Source: Rhodovibrionaceae bacterium (GTDB lineage: Bacteria; Pseudomonadota; Alphaproteobacteria; Kiloniellales; DSM-21159). From it: 64,000 nt of DNA. Positions within the stretch are counted from its first letter, which is position 1, and the number at the start of each line of letters is the position of its first letter. Both the position numbers and the translations under genes were made by a program. This document shows, one piece after another, positions 30,743-39,979 of this stretch. Under the pieces are notes generated by a model. It ran no database searches, was not told the origin of the DNA, and worked only from the letters and a program-made list of their open reading frames with translations. The DNA lies in contig JANQMX010000058.1 of the NCBI GenBank assembly GCA_028279885.1, positions 248,001 to 312,000 on the forward strand, read 5' to 3'.

Positions 30743-32131
30743 ATGCCCATCGAAATGCTGATGCCGGCTCTCTCTCCCACCATGACAGAGGGTAAGCTGG
30801 CCAAATGGCTCAAGTCGGAGGGCGACGAGATCTCCGCCGGCGACGTGGTCGCCGAGATCGAGACCGACAAGGCGACCATGGAGGTCGAGGCCGTCGACGA
30901 GGGCCTGCTCGGCCGCATCCTGGTTCCGGAGGGCGCGGAGAACGTGGCCGTCAACACGCCGATCGCCATCCTGCTGGGCGAGGGCGAGGACGCCAGCAGC
31001 TTGGACGCAACCGCGGCCGCAGCCGGAAATGGTGGTGGCGGTCAGCCGGAAATCCCAGCTGCGAGCGACCCGGTGCCCTGCGCGCCGGCACCCGCTGCGG
31101 CGCCGGCCGTCGCAGAGGTCGAGGCGGAAGCGGAATGGAGCGGGCCGACGGTCACCCTGACGGTGCGTGAAGCCTTGCGCGACGCCATGGCCGAGGAGAT
31201 GCGCCGCGACGGCCGCGTCTTCCTGATGGGCGAAGAGGTCGCCCAGTACCAGGGCGCTTACAAGGTCAGCCAGGGTCTCTTGGAGGAGTTCGGCGACAAG
31301 CGGGTGATCGACACGCCGATCACCGAGCATGGCTTCGCCGGCCTGGCCGCGGGCGCCGCGATGTACGGCCTGAGACCCATCGTCGAGTTCATGACCTTCA
31401 ACTTCGCCATGCAGGCGATCGACCAGATCATCAACTCCTCGGGCAAGACGCTCTACATGTCCGGCGGGCAGATCCAGAACCCGATCGTCTTCCGTGGCCC
31501 CAACGGCGCCGCCGCCCGCGTGGCCGCCCAGCACAGCCAGGAATACTCCAGCTGGTACGGCCAGGTGCCGGGCCTCAAGGTCGTCTCGCCATGGTCTGCG
31601 GCCGATGCCAAGGGGCTGCTGAAGTCGGCCATCCGCGACCCCAACCCGGTGATCTTCCTGGAGAACGAGATTCTCTACGGTCAGTCCTTCGAGGTGCCGG
31701 ACACGGACGACTGGCTGGTGCCCATCGGCAAGGCCAAGATCGTGCGGCCCGGGAGCGACGTCACCATCGTCGGCCATTCGATCTGCGTCGGCAAAAGTCT
31801 TGAGGCGGCCAAGCTGCTTGCCGAGGAAGGCATCGATGCCGAGGTGATCGACCTACGCACCATTCGCCCGATGGACACCCAGACCATCGTGCAGTCGGTG
31901 CAGAAGACCAACCGCCTGGTCTCGGTCGAGGAGGGCTGGCCCTTCGCGGGTATCGGCGCCGAGCTGTCGGCGGTGATGATGGAGCAGGCCTTCGACTGGC
32001 TCGATGCGCCGGTCGCGCGGGTTTGCGCCGCCGACGTGCCGCTGCCCTACGCCGCCAATCTCGAGGCTCTGGCCTTGCCGCAGCCCGACGACGTGGCCGT
32101 GGCGGCCAAGCAAGTCTGCTACCGCAGCTAA
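30743..32131 (+). CDS. pdhB: Pyruvate dehydrogenase E1 beta subunit with N-terminal lipoyl domain
   Basis: Beta half of the E1 enzyme. The first 80 residues are a lipoyl domain ([16 protein letters not shown], lipoylated K43 in [13 protein letters not shown]), almost the same as that of the E2 gene behind it. A Pro/Ala/Glu linker (about residues 85-130) leads into the transketolase-like domain ([48 protein letters not shown]) and C-terminal domain. A lipoyl domain on E1 beta is a known alphaproteobacterial trait. Length is 462 residues. The 61-bp gap after pdhA holds a short GC palindrome. Confidence 0.96.
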   Translation: MPIEMLMPALSPTMTEGKLAKWLKSEGDEISAGDVVAEIETDKATMEVEAVDEGLLGRILVPEGAENVAVNTPIAILLGEGEDASSLDATAAAAGNGGGGQPEIPAASDPVPCAPAPAAAPAVAEVEAEAEWSGPTVTLTVREALRDAMAEEMRRDGRVFLMGEEVAQYQGAYKVSQGLLEEFGDKRVIDTPITEHGFAGLAAGAAMYGLRPIVEFMTFNFAMQAIDQIINSSGKTLYMSGGQIQNPIVFRGPNGAAARVAAQHSQEYSSWYGQVPGLKVVSPWSAADAKGLLKSAIRDPNPVIFLENEILYGQSFEVPDTDDWLVPIGKAKIVRPGSDVTIVGHSICVGKSLEAAKLLAEEGIDAEVIDLRTIRPMDTQTIVQSVQKTNRLVSVEEGWPFAGIGAELSAVMMEQAFDWLDAPVARVCAADVPLPYAANLEALALPQPDDVAVAAKQVCYRS

Positions 32132-32154
32132 CGGCAGAGGGAAGGAGCAAGATC

Positions 32155-33489
32155 ATGCCGATCAATGTACTGATGCCGGCCCTTTCGCCGACCATGACCG
32201 AAGGCACCTTGGCCAAGTGGCACGTCAAGGAAGGGGACGAGATCTCCTCCGGCGACGTCATCGCCGAGATCGAGACCGACAAGGCGACCATGGAGGTCGA
32301 AGCCGTGGAAGAGGGGCGGATCGGCAAGCTACTGGTCTCCGAAGGCACCGAAGGCGTTCCCGTCAACGAGACCATCGCTATCCTGCTGGAAGAGGGCGAG
32401 GACAGCTCGGCTATTGACGCCGCCGCCGCGGCACCCGCCAAAGGCAACGGCGCCGAAACGCTGGCCGCGAGCCCGGCTCCTGCGGCGGCTGCGGCTGCGG
32501 CTCCAGCGCCGGCCCCTGCAGCAACCCCGGCGCCGCCCGCACCGAGCAGCAACGGCGCCCGCGTCTTCGCCAGCCCCCTGGCACGCCGCATGGCGGCCCA
32601 GGCCGGCCTCGACATCACGGCGCTGAAGGGCAGCGGCCCGCACGGCCGCGTTGTCAAAGCGGACATCGACGCCGCTTTGGCCGGCGGCAAGCCGGCTGCT
32701 GCCGCTGCTGCTCCGGCGCCTGCACCGGCTGCCACCCCCGCACAGGCAGCGGCCGCACCGGCCCCGAGTGGACCGGGCGCCCGCCAGATGGCGGACCTCT
32801 TGGGCATGTCCTACCGGCTGGAGCCGCTCAGCTCCATGCGCAAGGTGATCGCCAGCCGGCTCAGCGAGTCCAAGCAGACGGTGCCGCACTTCTATCTCAC
32901 GGTGGAGTGCCAGCTCGACGAACTGCTCAAGGTGCGCAAGGACCTCAACAGCCGCTCTGACGAGTACAAGATCTCGGTCAACGATTTCGTCATCCGGGCG
33001 GCCGCGCTGGCTTTGAAGAAGGTGCCGACGGCCAATGCCTCCTTCGATCCCGAAGGCCTGCTGTACTACGATCACGCCGATATCTCGGTCGCCGTGGCGA
33101 CGCCGAGCGGGCTGATCACCCCGATCATCAAGGCGGCGGAGACCAAGGGCCTCGCGACCATCTCCAGCGAGATGAAGGACCTGGCCGGGCGCGCCCGTGA
33201 GGGCAAGCTGCAGCCGCAAGAGTATCAAGGCGGCAGCTTCTCGGTTTCCAACCTCGGCATGTTCGGGGTCAAGGAGTTCGCCGCCATCATCAACCCGCCG
33301 CAGGGCTGCATCCTCGCGGTCGGCGCCGGCGAGCAGCGCCCGGTCATCAAGGACGGGGCCGTGTCCATCGCCACGGCGATGAACTGCACGCTCTCGGTCG
33401 ATCACCGGGTGGTGGACGGTGCCGTCGGGGCCGAGTTCCTCGCCGCCTTCAAGAAGCTGATCGAAGATCCGCTCTCGATGCTGCTGTGA
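32155..33489 (+). CDS. pdhC: Dihydrolipoamide acetyltransferase (E2 of pyruvate dehydrogenase)
   Basis: Core subunit that passes acetyl groups from lipoyl to CoA. Domains in order: one lipoyl domain (K43 in [13 protein letters not shown]), an Ala/Pro linker (about residues 95-125), the E1/E3-binding domain (FASPLARRMAAQAGLDITAL, GPHGRVVKADID), a second Ala/Pro linker and the catalytic domain ending in DHRVVDGAVGAEFL, which holds the active-site histidine. I chose ATG 32155 behind GGAAGGAG; the open frame before it is a shadow of pdhB. Length is 444 residues. The gene stop overlaps a possible GTG of the next gene. Confidence 0.96.
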   Translation: MPINVLMPALSPTMTEGTLAKWHVKEGDEISSGDVIAEIETDKATMEVEAVEEGRIGKLLVSEGTEGVPVNETIAILLEEGEDSSAIDAAAAAPAKGNGAETLAASPAPAAAAAAAPAPAPAATPAPPAPSSNGARVFASPLARRMAAQAGLDITALKGSGPHGRVVKADIDAALAGGKPAAAAAAPAPAPAATPAQAAAAPAPSGPGARQMADLLGMSYRLEPLSSMRKVIASRLSESKQTVPHFYLTVECQLDELLKVRKDLNSRSDEYKISVNDFVIRAAALALKKVPTANASFDPEGLLYYDHADISVAVATPSGLITPIIKAAETKGLATISSEMKDLAGRAREGKLQPQEYQGGSFSVSNLGMFGVKEFAAIINPPQGCILAVGAGEQRPVIKDGAVSIATAMNCTLSVDHRVVDGAVGAEFLAAFKKLIEDPLSMLL

Positions 33490-33503
33490 GCGGGGAGGGC
33501 GGC

Positions 33504-33926
33504 ATGAGCGACGAATACCCCAGCATCCTTTCGCACGTCTCCATCGGGACGAACGATTTCGACAAGGCGCTTGCCTTCTATGACCGTGTCTTAGCCACCG
33601 TCGGCTGCCGGCGCATGATGCAGCACGGCGATGCGGTCGCCTACGGCAAGGCTTACCCCGAGTTCTGGGTCAATACGCCGCTCGATGGCCAGGCAGCCGC
33701 GGTTGGCAACGGCAGCCACTTCGCCTTCTTCGCCTCCTCTAAGGAGCAGGTGGACGCCTTCCACAAGGAAGGTTTGGCCGCTGGGGCCACGGACGAAGGC
33801 CCGCCGGGGCCGCGGCCGCAGTACGGCGATCCCTACTACGGCGCCTTTCTGCGCGATCTCGACGGGCACAAGATCGAAGCCGCTTACTGGGACATGGAAC
33901 TCGCCCAAAAACTGGGGATGATGTAA
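33504..33926 (+). CDS. VOC-family (glyoxalase/bleomycin-resistance-like) protein
   Basis: A 140-residue single VOC domain. It begins SILSHVSIGTNDFDKALAFYDRVLATVG, the usual first beta-alpha unit, and ends DPYYGAFLRDLDGHKIEAAYWD, the usual second metal-ligand strand. ATG 33504 is favoured because GGGGAGGG lies just before it; a GTG at 33486 overlapping the pdhC stop is possible. lpd starts 4 bp behind, so it is part of the pdh operon. Members act as isomerases, dioxygenases or glutathione transferases, and the substrate cannot be read from sequence. A repair role for a reactive 2-oxo acid or aldehyde by-product would fit the setting but is inference. Confidence 0.8.
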   Translation: MSDEYPSILSHVSIGTNDFDKALAFYDRVLATVGCRRMMQHGDAVAYGKAYPEFWVNTPLDGQAAAVGNGSHFAFFASSKEQVDAFHKEGLAAGATDEGPPGPRPQYGDPYYGAFLRDLDGHKIEAAYWDMELAQKLGMM

Positions 33927-33930
33927 GGCC

Positions 33931-35334
33931 ATGGCCGACAAGACTTTCGACGTCATTATCATCGGCGCCGGCCCTGGCGGCTACGTCACCGCCATTCGCG
34001 GCGCCCAGCTCGGCCTCAAGGTCGCGGTGATCGAGCGCGAGCACCTGGGCGGCATCTGCCTCAACTGGGGCTGCATTCCGACCAAGGCCCTGCTGCGCTC
34101 GGCCGAGGTCTACCACTACATGCAGCACGCGGGCGACTTCGGCCTCAAGGCCAACGGCGCCTCCTTCGACATCGGCGCCGTGGTCAAGCGCTCGCGCGCC
34201 GTCTCCAAGCAGCTCAACGGCGGCGTCGGTCACCTCTTGAAGAAGAACAAGGTGACGGTGATCGACGGCGAGGCGAAGTTGAACGGGCCGGGCAAGGTCA
34301 CCGTGACCGGCAAGGACGGCAAGTCGCTGGGCGAGTTTCAGGCCAAGAACGTCATCATCGCCACCGGTGCCCGGCCGCGCACGGTGCCGGGCCTGGAGCC
34401 GGACGGCAAGCTGATCTGGACCTACTTCGAGGCCATGGTGCCGGAGACTATGCCCAAGTCGCTGCTGGTCGTCGGCTCGGGCGCCATCGGCATCGAGTTC
34501 GCCAGCTTCTTCCGCACCATGGGTGCCGAGGTCACGGTGGTGGAGGTGCTGCCGCAGATCCTCCCGGTGGAGGACGAGGAGATCGCTAAGCACGTTCGCA
34601 AACGCCTGGAGAAGCAGGGCATCAAGATCCTGACCGAAGCCAAGGTGACCGGCGCCAAGAAGGGCAAGGACAACGTCACCTGCACCATCGAGGACGCCAA
34701 GGGCAAGACCCAGGAAATCACCGTCGACCGGGTCATCTCGGCCATCGGCGTGCAGGGCAACATCGAGAACATCGGGCTCGAGACCACCAAGGTGAAGACG
34801 GATCGCGGCTGCATCGTCGCCGACGGCTACGGCCGCACGGACGAGCCGGACATTTATGCCATCGGCGACGTGGCGGGCCCGCCGATGCTGGCTCACAAGG
34901 CCGAGCACGAAGGCGTGGTCTGCATCGAGAAGATCGCGGGGCTCGATCCCCATCCGCTCGAAAAGACCAAGATCCCGGGCTGCACCTATTGCCACCCGCA
35001 GGTCGCCAGCGTCGGCCTGACCGAGAAGGCGGCGAAGGAGGCCGGCCACGAGATCAAGGTCGGGCGCTTTCCCTTCATCGGCAACGGCAAGGCCATCGCG
35101 CTCGGCGAGTCCGAGGGGCTGATCAAGACCATCTTCGATGCCAAGACCGGGCAGCTCCTGGGCGCTCACATGGTTGGCGCCGAGGTGACCGAGCTCATCC
35201 AGGGCTACGTGGTTGCCATGGGCCTGGAGACGACGGAGGAAGAGCTGATGCACACGGTCTTCCCGCACCCAACCCTCAGCGAGATGATGCACGAGTCGGT
35301 GCTTGATGCCTACGGTCGGGCGATCCACTTCTAG
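33931..35334 (+). CDS. lpdA: Dihydrolipoamide dehydrogenase (E3)
   Basis: FAD enzyme that reoxidises dihydrolipoamide with NAD in the pyruvate dehydrogenase complex. The FAD-binding loop is IIGAGPGGYVTAIRGAQLG, the redox-active cysteine pair is GGICLNWGCIPTKALL, the NAD loop is VVGSGAIGIEFASFF, the second FAD site is IYAIGDVAGPPMLAHKA, and the C-terminal dimer domain ends with the catalytic HPHPTLSE-type histidine (FPHPTLSEMMHE). Length is 467 residues. It is joined to the VOC gene by 4 bp and to lipA by 3 bp. Being in the pdh operon, it is probably the pdh-specific E3; a second copy for oxoglutarate dehydrogenase may lie elsewhere. Confidence 0.97.
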   Translation: MADKTFDVIIIGAGPGGYVTAIRGAQLGLKVAVIEREHLGGICLNWGCIPTKALLRSAEVYHYMQHAGDFGLKANGASFDIGAVVKRSRAVSKQLNGGVGHLLKKNKVTVIDGEAKLNGPGKVTVTGKDGKSLGEFQAKNVIIATGARPRTVPGLEPDGKLIWTYFEAMVPETMPKSLLVVGSGAIGIEFASFFRTMGAEVTVVEVLPQILPVEDEEIAKHVRKRLEKQGIKILTEAKVTGAKKGKDNVTCTIEDAKGKTQEITVDRVISAIGVQGNIENIGLETTKVKTDRGCIVADGYGRTDEPDIYAIGDVAGPPMLAHKAEHEGVVCIEKIAGLDPHPLEKTKIPGCTYCHPQVASVGLTEKAAKEAGHEIKVGRFPFIGNGKAIALGESEGLIKTIFDAKTGQLLGAHMVGAEVTELIQGYVVAMGLETTEEELMHTVFPHPTLSEMMHESVLDAYGRAIHF

Positions 35335-35337
35335 ATC

Positions 35338-36306
35338 ATGGCAAATCAGAGCGAGACACCGCGCGAGATAAAGCGCTTGCGGCATCCGGAGAAGGCGCAC
35401 AAGCCGGACAATCCGGTCTGGAAGAAGAAACCCGATTGGATCCGCGTCAAGGCCCCGGTCTCAAAAGAATACCACGAGACCCGGGAGATCGTCCGCGAGC
35501 ACCGGCTCAACACGGTCTGCGAAGAGGCGGCCTGCCCCAACATCGGCGAATGCTGGGCCAAGCGCCACGCCACCATGATGATCATGGGGGAGATCTGCAC
35601 CCGCGCCTGCAGCTTCTGCAACGTGGCGACCGGCAAACCCGGTGCGCTCGACCCCTTCGAGCCGGTCAACGTCGCCCAGGCGGTGAAGAAGCTGGGTCTG
35701 CAGCATGTGGTGATCACCTCGGTCGACCGCGACGATCTGCCCGACGGCGGCGCCAACCACTTCGTCGAGGTCATCGAGGCCATCCGCGACGCCTCGCCCG
35801 ACACCACGGTCGAAATCCTGACGCCCGACTTCCTGCGCAAGGAAGGCGCCATCGAGACCGTGGCGGCGGCCAAACCGGACGTCTTCAATCACAATCTCGA
35901 GACCGTGCCGCGGCTCTATCAGCAGGTCCGCCCCGGCGCCCGCTATTTCCACTCCCTGCGGCTGCTCGACCGGGTCAAGCAGGTCGACCCGGAGATCTTC
36001 ACCAAGTCCGGTATCATGGTCGGGCTCGGCGAGAGCCGCGATGAGGTGATGCAGGTGATGGACGACCTGCGCTCGGCGAACGTCGACTTCATGACCATCG
36101 GCCAGTATCTCCAGCCGACGCCCAAGCATCACCCCATCGATCGCTTCTGGACGCCGGAGGAATTCTCTCAGCTTGAGCGGCAGGCACGCGCCAAGGGCTT
36201 TCTGATGGTCTCGGCCTCGCCCTTGACTCGCAGCTCCTATCACGCCGATGAAGACTTTGCGCAGTTGCGCAGCGCTCGGCAGGCGCAGCTCTCGGCTGCC
36301 GGATAG
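35338..36306 (+). CDS. lipA: Lipoyl synthase
   Basis: Radical-SAM enzyme that inserts two sulfur atoms into octanoyl groups to make lipoate on E2 and other carriers. Both iron-sulfur sites are visible: the auxiliary cluster [13 protein letters not shown] and the radical-SAM cluster CTRACSFC, plus the C-terminal RSSYHA that ligates the auxiliary cluster through serine. Length is 322 residues. It starts 3 bp after lpdA, so cofactor synthesis is coupled to production of the lipoylated complex. No lipB is present here. Confidence 0.97.
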   Translation: MANQSETPREIKRLRHPEKAHKPDNPVWKKKPDWIRVKAPVSKEYHETREIVREHRLNTVCEEAACPNIGECWAKRHATMMIMGEICTRACSFCNVATGKPGALDPFEPVNVAQAVKKLGLQHVVITSVDRDDLPDGGANHFVEVIEAIRDASPDTTVEILTPDFLRKEGAIETVAAAKPDVFNHNLETVPRLYQQVRPGARYFHSLRLLDRVKQVDPEIFTKSGIMVGLGESRDEVMQVMDDLRSANVDFMTIGQYLQPTPKHHPIDRFWTPEEFSQLERQARAKGFLMVSASPLTRSSYHADEDFAQLRSARQAQLSAAG

Positions 36307-36332
36307 CATAACTCGGAACGAAAGCCTGACCT

Positions 36333-36803
36333 GTGCCGACTCATGCCGAGCAACGGGTGCTGCCCTTCAGCCCGCAGCAACTCTACGACATGGTCGCCGA
36401 TGTGGCGCGCTATCCGGAGTTCCTGCCCTGGTGCCTGGCCGCCCGTATCCGCAAGAACGACGGCAAGGAAATCGTCGCTGACCTGATTGTCGGCTTCAAG
36501 ATGGTGCGGGAGCGCTTCACCAGCCGCGTGGTGCTCAGCGAGCCAGGCCACTGCCTGGAGGTGGAGTATATCGAGGGGCCGCTGCGCTACCTGAATAACC
36601 ACTGGCGCTTCGAGCCGCACGAAGACGGTTGCCGCATCGACTTCTTCGTCGATTTCGAGTTCAAGTCACGCCTGCTGCAGAAAGCCTTCAAGCCGCTGTT
36701 CAACGAGGCGGTACGCCGCATGGTCTCGGCCTTCGAGGCACGGGCCTATGACCTCTACGCCCCGAGCACGCCGCCCAGCGGTGCGACCTCGCTGGCCGAG
36801 TAG
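36333..36803 (+). CDS. ratA: RatA/Coq10-type START-domain protein
   Basis: A 156-residue polyketide-cyclase/START-like protein of the RatA/COQ10 family. It opens PTHAEQRVLPFSPQQLYDMVADVARYPEFLPWC, with LRYLNNHWRFEP and IDFFVDFEFKSRLLQ later. Homologues are described as ubiquinone-binding chaperones (Coq10) or as ribosome-association toxins (RatA); the coq10-like role is more likely for an ordinary core gene beside lipA. Start is GTG 36333, 26 bp after the lipA stop. It ends the plus-strand pdh-lipA block and meets the minus-strand block head-on. Confidence 0.85.
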   Translation: MPTHAEQRVLPFSPQQLYDMVADVARYPEFLPWCLAARIRKNDGKEIVADLIVGFKMVRERFTSRVVLSEPGHCLEVEYIEGPLRYLNNHWRFEPHEDGCRIDFFVDFEFKSRLLQKAFKPLFNEAVRRMVSAFEARAYDLYAPSTPPSGATSLAE

Positions 36804-36833
36804 ACCTAGCCGCCGAGAAGGGCGCAGCCTCGG

Positions 36834-37037
36834 CTAGGACTGGCTGACAGAGCTGACGAAACCGGCAACCTGGGCCTTGAGCTGGTCCGCCTGCTAATAC
36901 AAGCCGCGCGAAAGCTCCAGCACCTGCTTCGAGGCATCCCCGGTGCTGTTTGCGCCTTCGGCCAGCTGTCCGATGCTTTCGAGAACGCCCGAGGTGATCG
37001 TCGCGGTCTCGTGCGCGTCGGCGTGCGACAGGCACAT
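36834..37037 (-). pseudogene. Remnant of a methyl-accepting chemotaxis protein C-terminus
   Basis: Read on the minus strand, this gap codes for VLESIGQLAEGANSTGDASK, then QVLELSRGLY, an in-frame TAG (36894-36896), then QADQLKAQVAGFVSSVSQS and a stop at 36834-36836. This pattern (TGDASKQVLELS..L..QAD.LK..V..F) is the typical last 50-60 residues of chemoreceptor signalling domains. No start, ligand domain, membrane helix or hairpin tip is present, and a stop interrupts what is left. It is a decayed 3' end squeezed between ratA and the CAAX-protease gene, beginning 12 bp after the latter's stop. Confidence 0.7.
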
Positions 37038-37049
37038 GCGGCGCTCTGC

Positions 37050-37760
37050 TCAGCCGCTCGCAGCCGAAGCATAGAAGAACAGCAGGTTGATGCCATTGAA
37101 GGTGCCGTGAGCGATCACACAGGGCCAGATTGACTGATAGCGCTCATAGAGCAGAGCCAGGACGATACCGACCACCGTAATCGGCAGAATCAGCAGCGGC
37201 GCGTCGTGCATCACGGCAAAGAACAGCGACGAGGCGATGACACTCGGCCAGATGTCGAAGCGCTGCCTTAGCCAGCCGTAGAGCAAGCCACGGAAAGCCA
37301 GTTCTTCGACGAAGGGCACGAGCGTCGTCGCCAGCACGATCATGATGAAGGCGGCGCCGGAGCCTGAGCCGATGGCGCGCAAGAGGTTTTCCTGCGGGTT
37401 CTGCAGAGGCTCTTCCTGGCCCGCTTGCATGATGCCGAAGACGATGCTGGAGAGAACGACGGCGACCACGCCCATCAGGATGCCAATTGGCATCAGGCGC
37501 TTGTCGAAAACATCCAGGCCAAGCTCAGGCCAGGTGAGGCCGCGCCAGCGGATGGCCACGGCGCGGACCAGCACGAACAGCAGCGCGGCCTGTGCCCCGA
37601 GCAGGATCAAGCCGACCACGGCTCCGGGCATTCCCCCGGCGAACAGCAAGCCGGCGAAGCCGGCAATGAACCAGGTGCCGAGAATCAGTACAATCAGCAG
37701 CAGCAGCAGGTCGCTGAAGGAGATCGGCCAGGCGCGGTATTGCCAGGGGGCTGTCGGCAT
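37050..37760 (-). CDS. CPBP-family (CAAX-like) intramembrane metalloprotease
   Basis: A 236-residue polytopic membrane protein. The glutamate-dependent protease motifs are visible: EELAFRGLLYGWLRQRF (EExxxR), FFAVMHDAP with a histidine, and IAHGTFNGINLLFF with the second histidine and asparagine. About six to seven membrane helices are present. Bacterial members process peptides or serve bacteriocin immunity, but the substrate here is unknown. Its start lies 3 bp downstream of the pncC stop on the minus strand, so it is the last gene of ispDF-pgpA-pncC-CPBP. Family assignment is firm; function is open. Confidence 0.85.
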   Translation of the reverse strand: MPTAPWQYRAWPISFSDLLLLLIVLILGTWFIAGFAGLLFAGGMPGAVVGLILLGAQAALLFVLVRAVAIRWRGLTWPELGLDVFDKRLMPIGILMGVVAVVLSSIVFGIMQAGQEEPLQNPQENLLRAIGSGSGAAFIMIVLATTLVPFVEELAFRGLLYGWLRQRFDIWPSVIASSLFFAVMHDAPLLILPITVVGIVLALLYERYQSIWPCVIAHGTFNGINLLFFYASAASG

Positions 37761-37763
37761 CCG

Positions 37764-38252
37764 TTACTGCACCGCGTCTTGCAGCAAGCCCACAGCCTGC
37801 CTGAGAGCCGCGAGGCGCACAGCGTCGCGGTCGCCGGGAAAGACGTCGTGTACGGCTTGGAGGACTCTGCCGTCGCGTGCGGCGGCGAGGTGGACCAAGC
37901 CCACTGGCTTGGTTGCCGTGGCCCCGCCTGGACCGGCGATTCCGGTGATCGACACCGCGACGTCGGCACGGCTGTGGGCGAGGGCGCCCAAGGCCATTTC
38001 TTTGGCTGTTTCCCCACTGACCGCGCCGTGGGCCGTCAGGGTGTCTTGGGATACGCCCAGCATTTCTATCTTGGCCTCATTGGAGTAGGTGACAAAGCCG
38101 CGCTCCACCACGTCCGAAGAGCCGGCCACTTCGGTCAGCAGCGCGGCGACCAGCCCGCCGGTGCAGGACTCTGCCGTGGCGAGGCGCAGCCCCGCCTGAC
38201 GATAGAGCGACAGCAAGGATTGGGCTGAGGCGACAAGCTCTTCAGAGAACAT
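37764..38252 (-). CDS. pncC: Nicotinamide-nucleotide amidohydrolase (CinA C-terminal domain)
   Basis: A stand-alone CinA C-terminal domain of 162 residues. The motifs are LATAESCTGGLVAALLTEVAGSS, VVERGFVTYSNEAKIEMLGV and ADVAVSITGIAGPGGATATKPVGLVH. Homologues deamidate nicotinamide mononucleotide to nicotinate mononucleotide for NAD recycling. It overlaps pgpA by 11 bp, so the genes are tightly coupled. The N-terminal COG1058 half of full CinA is absent, as in most relatives. Confidence 0.92.
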   Translation of the reverse strand: MFSEELVASAQSLLSLYRQAGLRLATAESCTGGLVAALLTEVAGSSDVVERGFVTYSNEAKIEMLGVSQDTLTAHGAVSGETAKEMALGALAHSRADVAVSITGIAGPGGATATKPVGLVHLAAARDGRVLQAVHDVFPGDRDAVRLAALRQAVGLLQDAVQ

Positions 38253-38709
38253 AGGGCCATCCGGTCAGAAACGAGAGTAGAGCGCAAGCGGCCAGGGCGT
38301 AGGCTGCCGCCACCACGTCGTCGAGCATGATGCCGAGGCCGCCGCCAACGGCCCGGTCGGCCAGAGACACGGGCCAGGGTTTGCCGATGTCGAAGGCGCG
38401 GAAGGCGATGAAGCCGAGGAGATAGGCCAGCGGGTCGAGGGGCAGCGGGAGCAGGACGAGCCACTGTCCGGCCACCTCGTCGACGACGATCTCGCCCGGG
38501 TCTTTCCTGCGCAGCTGTCGCGCATGCCGTTCGCTGGCCCAGGTGCCGAGCAGAAACACGGCCACGCTGGCGATCAACAGCAGCGGCCAGCCACCGAGCC
38601 AGACCAGCAGCGCGGCACAGGGCAGGGCGGCCAGGGAGCCCCAGGTTCCCGGGGCGCCGGGTAGCCGGCCGCTACCGAACCAAGTGGCGATCACGCCGGC
38701 AAGCGTCAT
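38242..38709 (-). CDS. pgpA: Phosphatidylglycerophosphatase A
   Basis: Inner-membrane phosphatase that makes phosphatidylglycerol from its phosphate. The 155-residue protein has the PgpA motifs [31 protein letters not shown] and [17 protein letters not shown] and four membrane helices. It starts by overlapping the ispDF stop by four bases and overlaps pncC at its end. CdsA, the enzyme at the start of this window, makes the CDP-diacylglycerol that leads to its substrate. Confidence 0.93.
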   Translation of the reverse strand: MTLAGVIATWFGSGRLPGAPGTWGSLAALPCAALLVWLGGWPLLLIASVAVFLLGTWASERHARQLRRKDPGEIVVDEVAGQWLVLLPLPLDPLAYLLGFIAFRAFDIGKPWPVSLADRAVGGGLGIMLDDVVAAAYALAACALLSFLTGWPYVL

Positions 38710-39896
38710 CCCTCAGCGCCGGGTGCTTGCGACTGCTGGCTGCGCGGCGGCAGAGAGACGGTGGCCGTCGCCTGGGCGGCGATACCTTCCTGCCGTCCTG
38801 TGAAGCCCAAACCCTCGGTGGTGGTGGCCTTGACCGAGACATCGTCGATATCGAGCGCCAGCAGCTCTGCTATGCGGGCCCGCATGGCCTCCCGGTGCGG
38901 GCTGATCTTCGGCCGCTCGCAGATCAAGGTCACGTCGACGTTGTCGATTTGGCCGCCTTCGGCGCGCAGCAGGCGCGCGGCCTCTTGCAGGAAGATCGCC
39001 GAGTCCGCCGCCCGCCACTGCGGGTCGCTCGGCGGGAAGTGCTGCCCGATGTCGCCGCGCGCAAAGGCGCCGAGCAGGGCATCGGTCAGGGCGTGCAAGC
39101 CCACGTCGGCGTCGGAGTGGCCGGCGAGCGTCGCGTTGTGGGCGATGTCGACGCCGCAAAGACGGACGCTGTCGCCTTCGCTGAAGCGATGCACGTCGTA
39201 GCCGCTGCCGACCCGGATGCGGCGCGGCGCCTGGCTGAGCAGGGCCTCCATCATCTCCAAGTCCTCTTCCCGGGTGATCTTCATGGTCTTGGCGCTTCCT
39301 TCCACCAGCGCGACCGAGAGACCGGCCGCTTCCGCGAGGGAGGCATCGTCGGTGTGCTCTTGGCCGGCATGGTCTTGGTGGATACGGCGGATTGCGTCGA
39401 AGTGAAAGGCCTGCGGCGTCATAGCCCGCCAGAGGCCCGCGCGCGGCACGGTGTCGGCGACCCGGCCTGCCTCCTCCCGCTTCAGGGTGTCGGCCAGCGG
39501 TAGGGCCAAAAGGGCGGCTTCGTTCCCCTGAAGCGCCTCGATCAGGTTGTCGATGTCCGCAGCGCGCAGGTAGGGACGGGCGGCATCGTGGATCAGCACA
39601 TAGTCCGGCGCCGCCTCGGCCAGCTGCTCCAGGCCACGGTGCGCGGAGTCCTGCCGGGTGCTGCCGCCAACGACCGGCGGCGTCAGCTCGAGGCCGGCCA
39701 CGGCGGCCTGGTAGCGTGCCTCGTCGTCCGGGTGGTAGGCGACGCAGACCTGGCTGATTGCGGGATGGCTGCAGAAGCGCTCCAGGCTGTGCCGCAGCAC
39801 CGGCCGGCCGGCCAACGTCCTGTATTGCTTGGGAACCTCCGCACCGAAGCGCGTTCCCCGCCCTGCAGCGAGGACCAGAGCTGCTACCTTTGCCAC
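38706..39896 (-). CDS. ispDF: Bifunctional MEP cytidylyltransferase / cyclodiphosphate synthase
   Basis: Fused third and fifth enzymes of the MEP isoprenoid pathway. Residues 1-225 are IspD ([37 protein letters not shown]). Residues 230-385 are IspF ([65 protein letters not shown]). The fusion is typical of alphaproteobacteria. Length is 396 residues. It is divergent from the CcsA-like gene across an 83-bp gap that must hold both promoters, and leads the minus-strand unit ispDF-pgpA-pncC-CPBP. Confidence 0.97.
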   Translation of the reverse strand: MAKVAALVLAAGRGTRFGAEVPKQYRTLAGRPVLRHSLERFCSHPAISQVCVAYHPDDEARYQAAVAGLELTPPVVGGSTRQDSAHRGLEQLAEAAPDYVLIHDAARPYLRAADIDNLIEALQGNEAALLALPLADTLKREEAGRVADTVPRAGLWRAMTPQAFHFDAIRRIHQDHAGQEHTDDASLAEAAGLSVALVEGSAKTMKITREEDLEMMEALLSQAPRRIRVGSGYDVHRFSEGDSVRLCGVDIAHNATLAGHSDADVGLHALTDALLGAFARGDIGQHFPPSDPQWRAADSAIFLQEAARLLRAEGGQIDNVDVTLICERPKISPHREAMRARIAELLALDIDDVSVKATTTEGLGFTGRQEGIAAQATATVSLPPRSQQSQAPGAEG

Positions 39897-39979
39897 CGAT
39901 GTACCCCTGACTGTCGACTGTGGCCCGGAGACTAGAAGCGCCGCTTGTCTCGGCCAAGAGCCCAGCGTAGATCAGAGCC

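Noticed and set aside
32440-32790. Ala/Pro repeats that look like tandem DNA repeats
   Set aside because: They code for the two flexible linkers of the E2 subunit, a normal feature.
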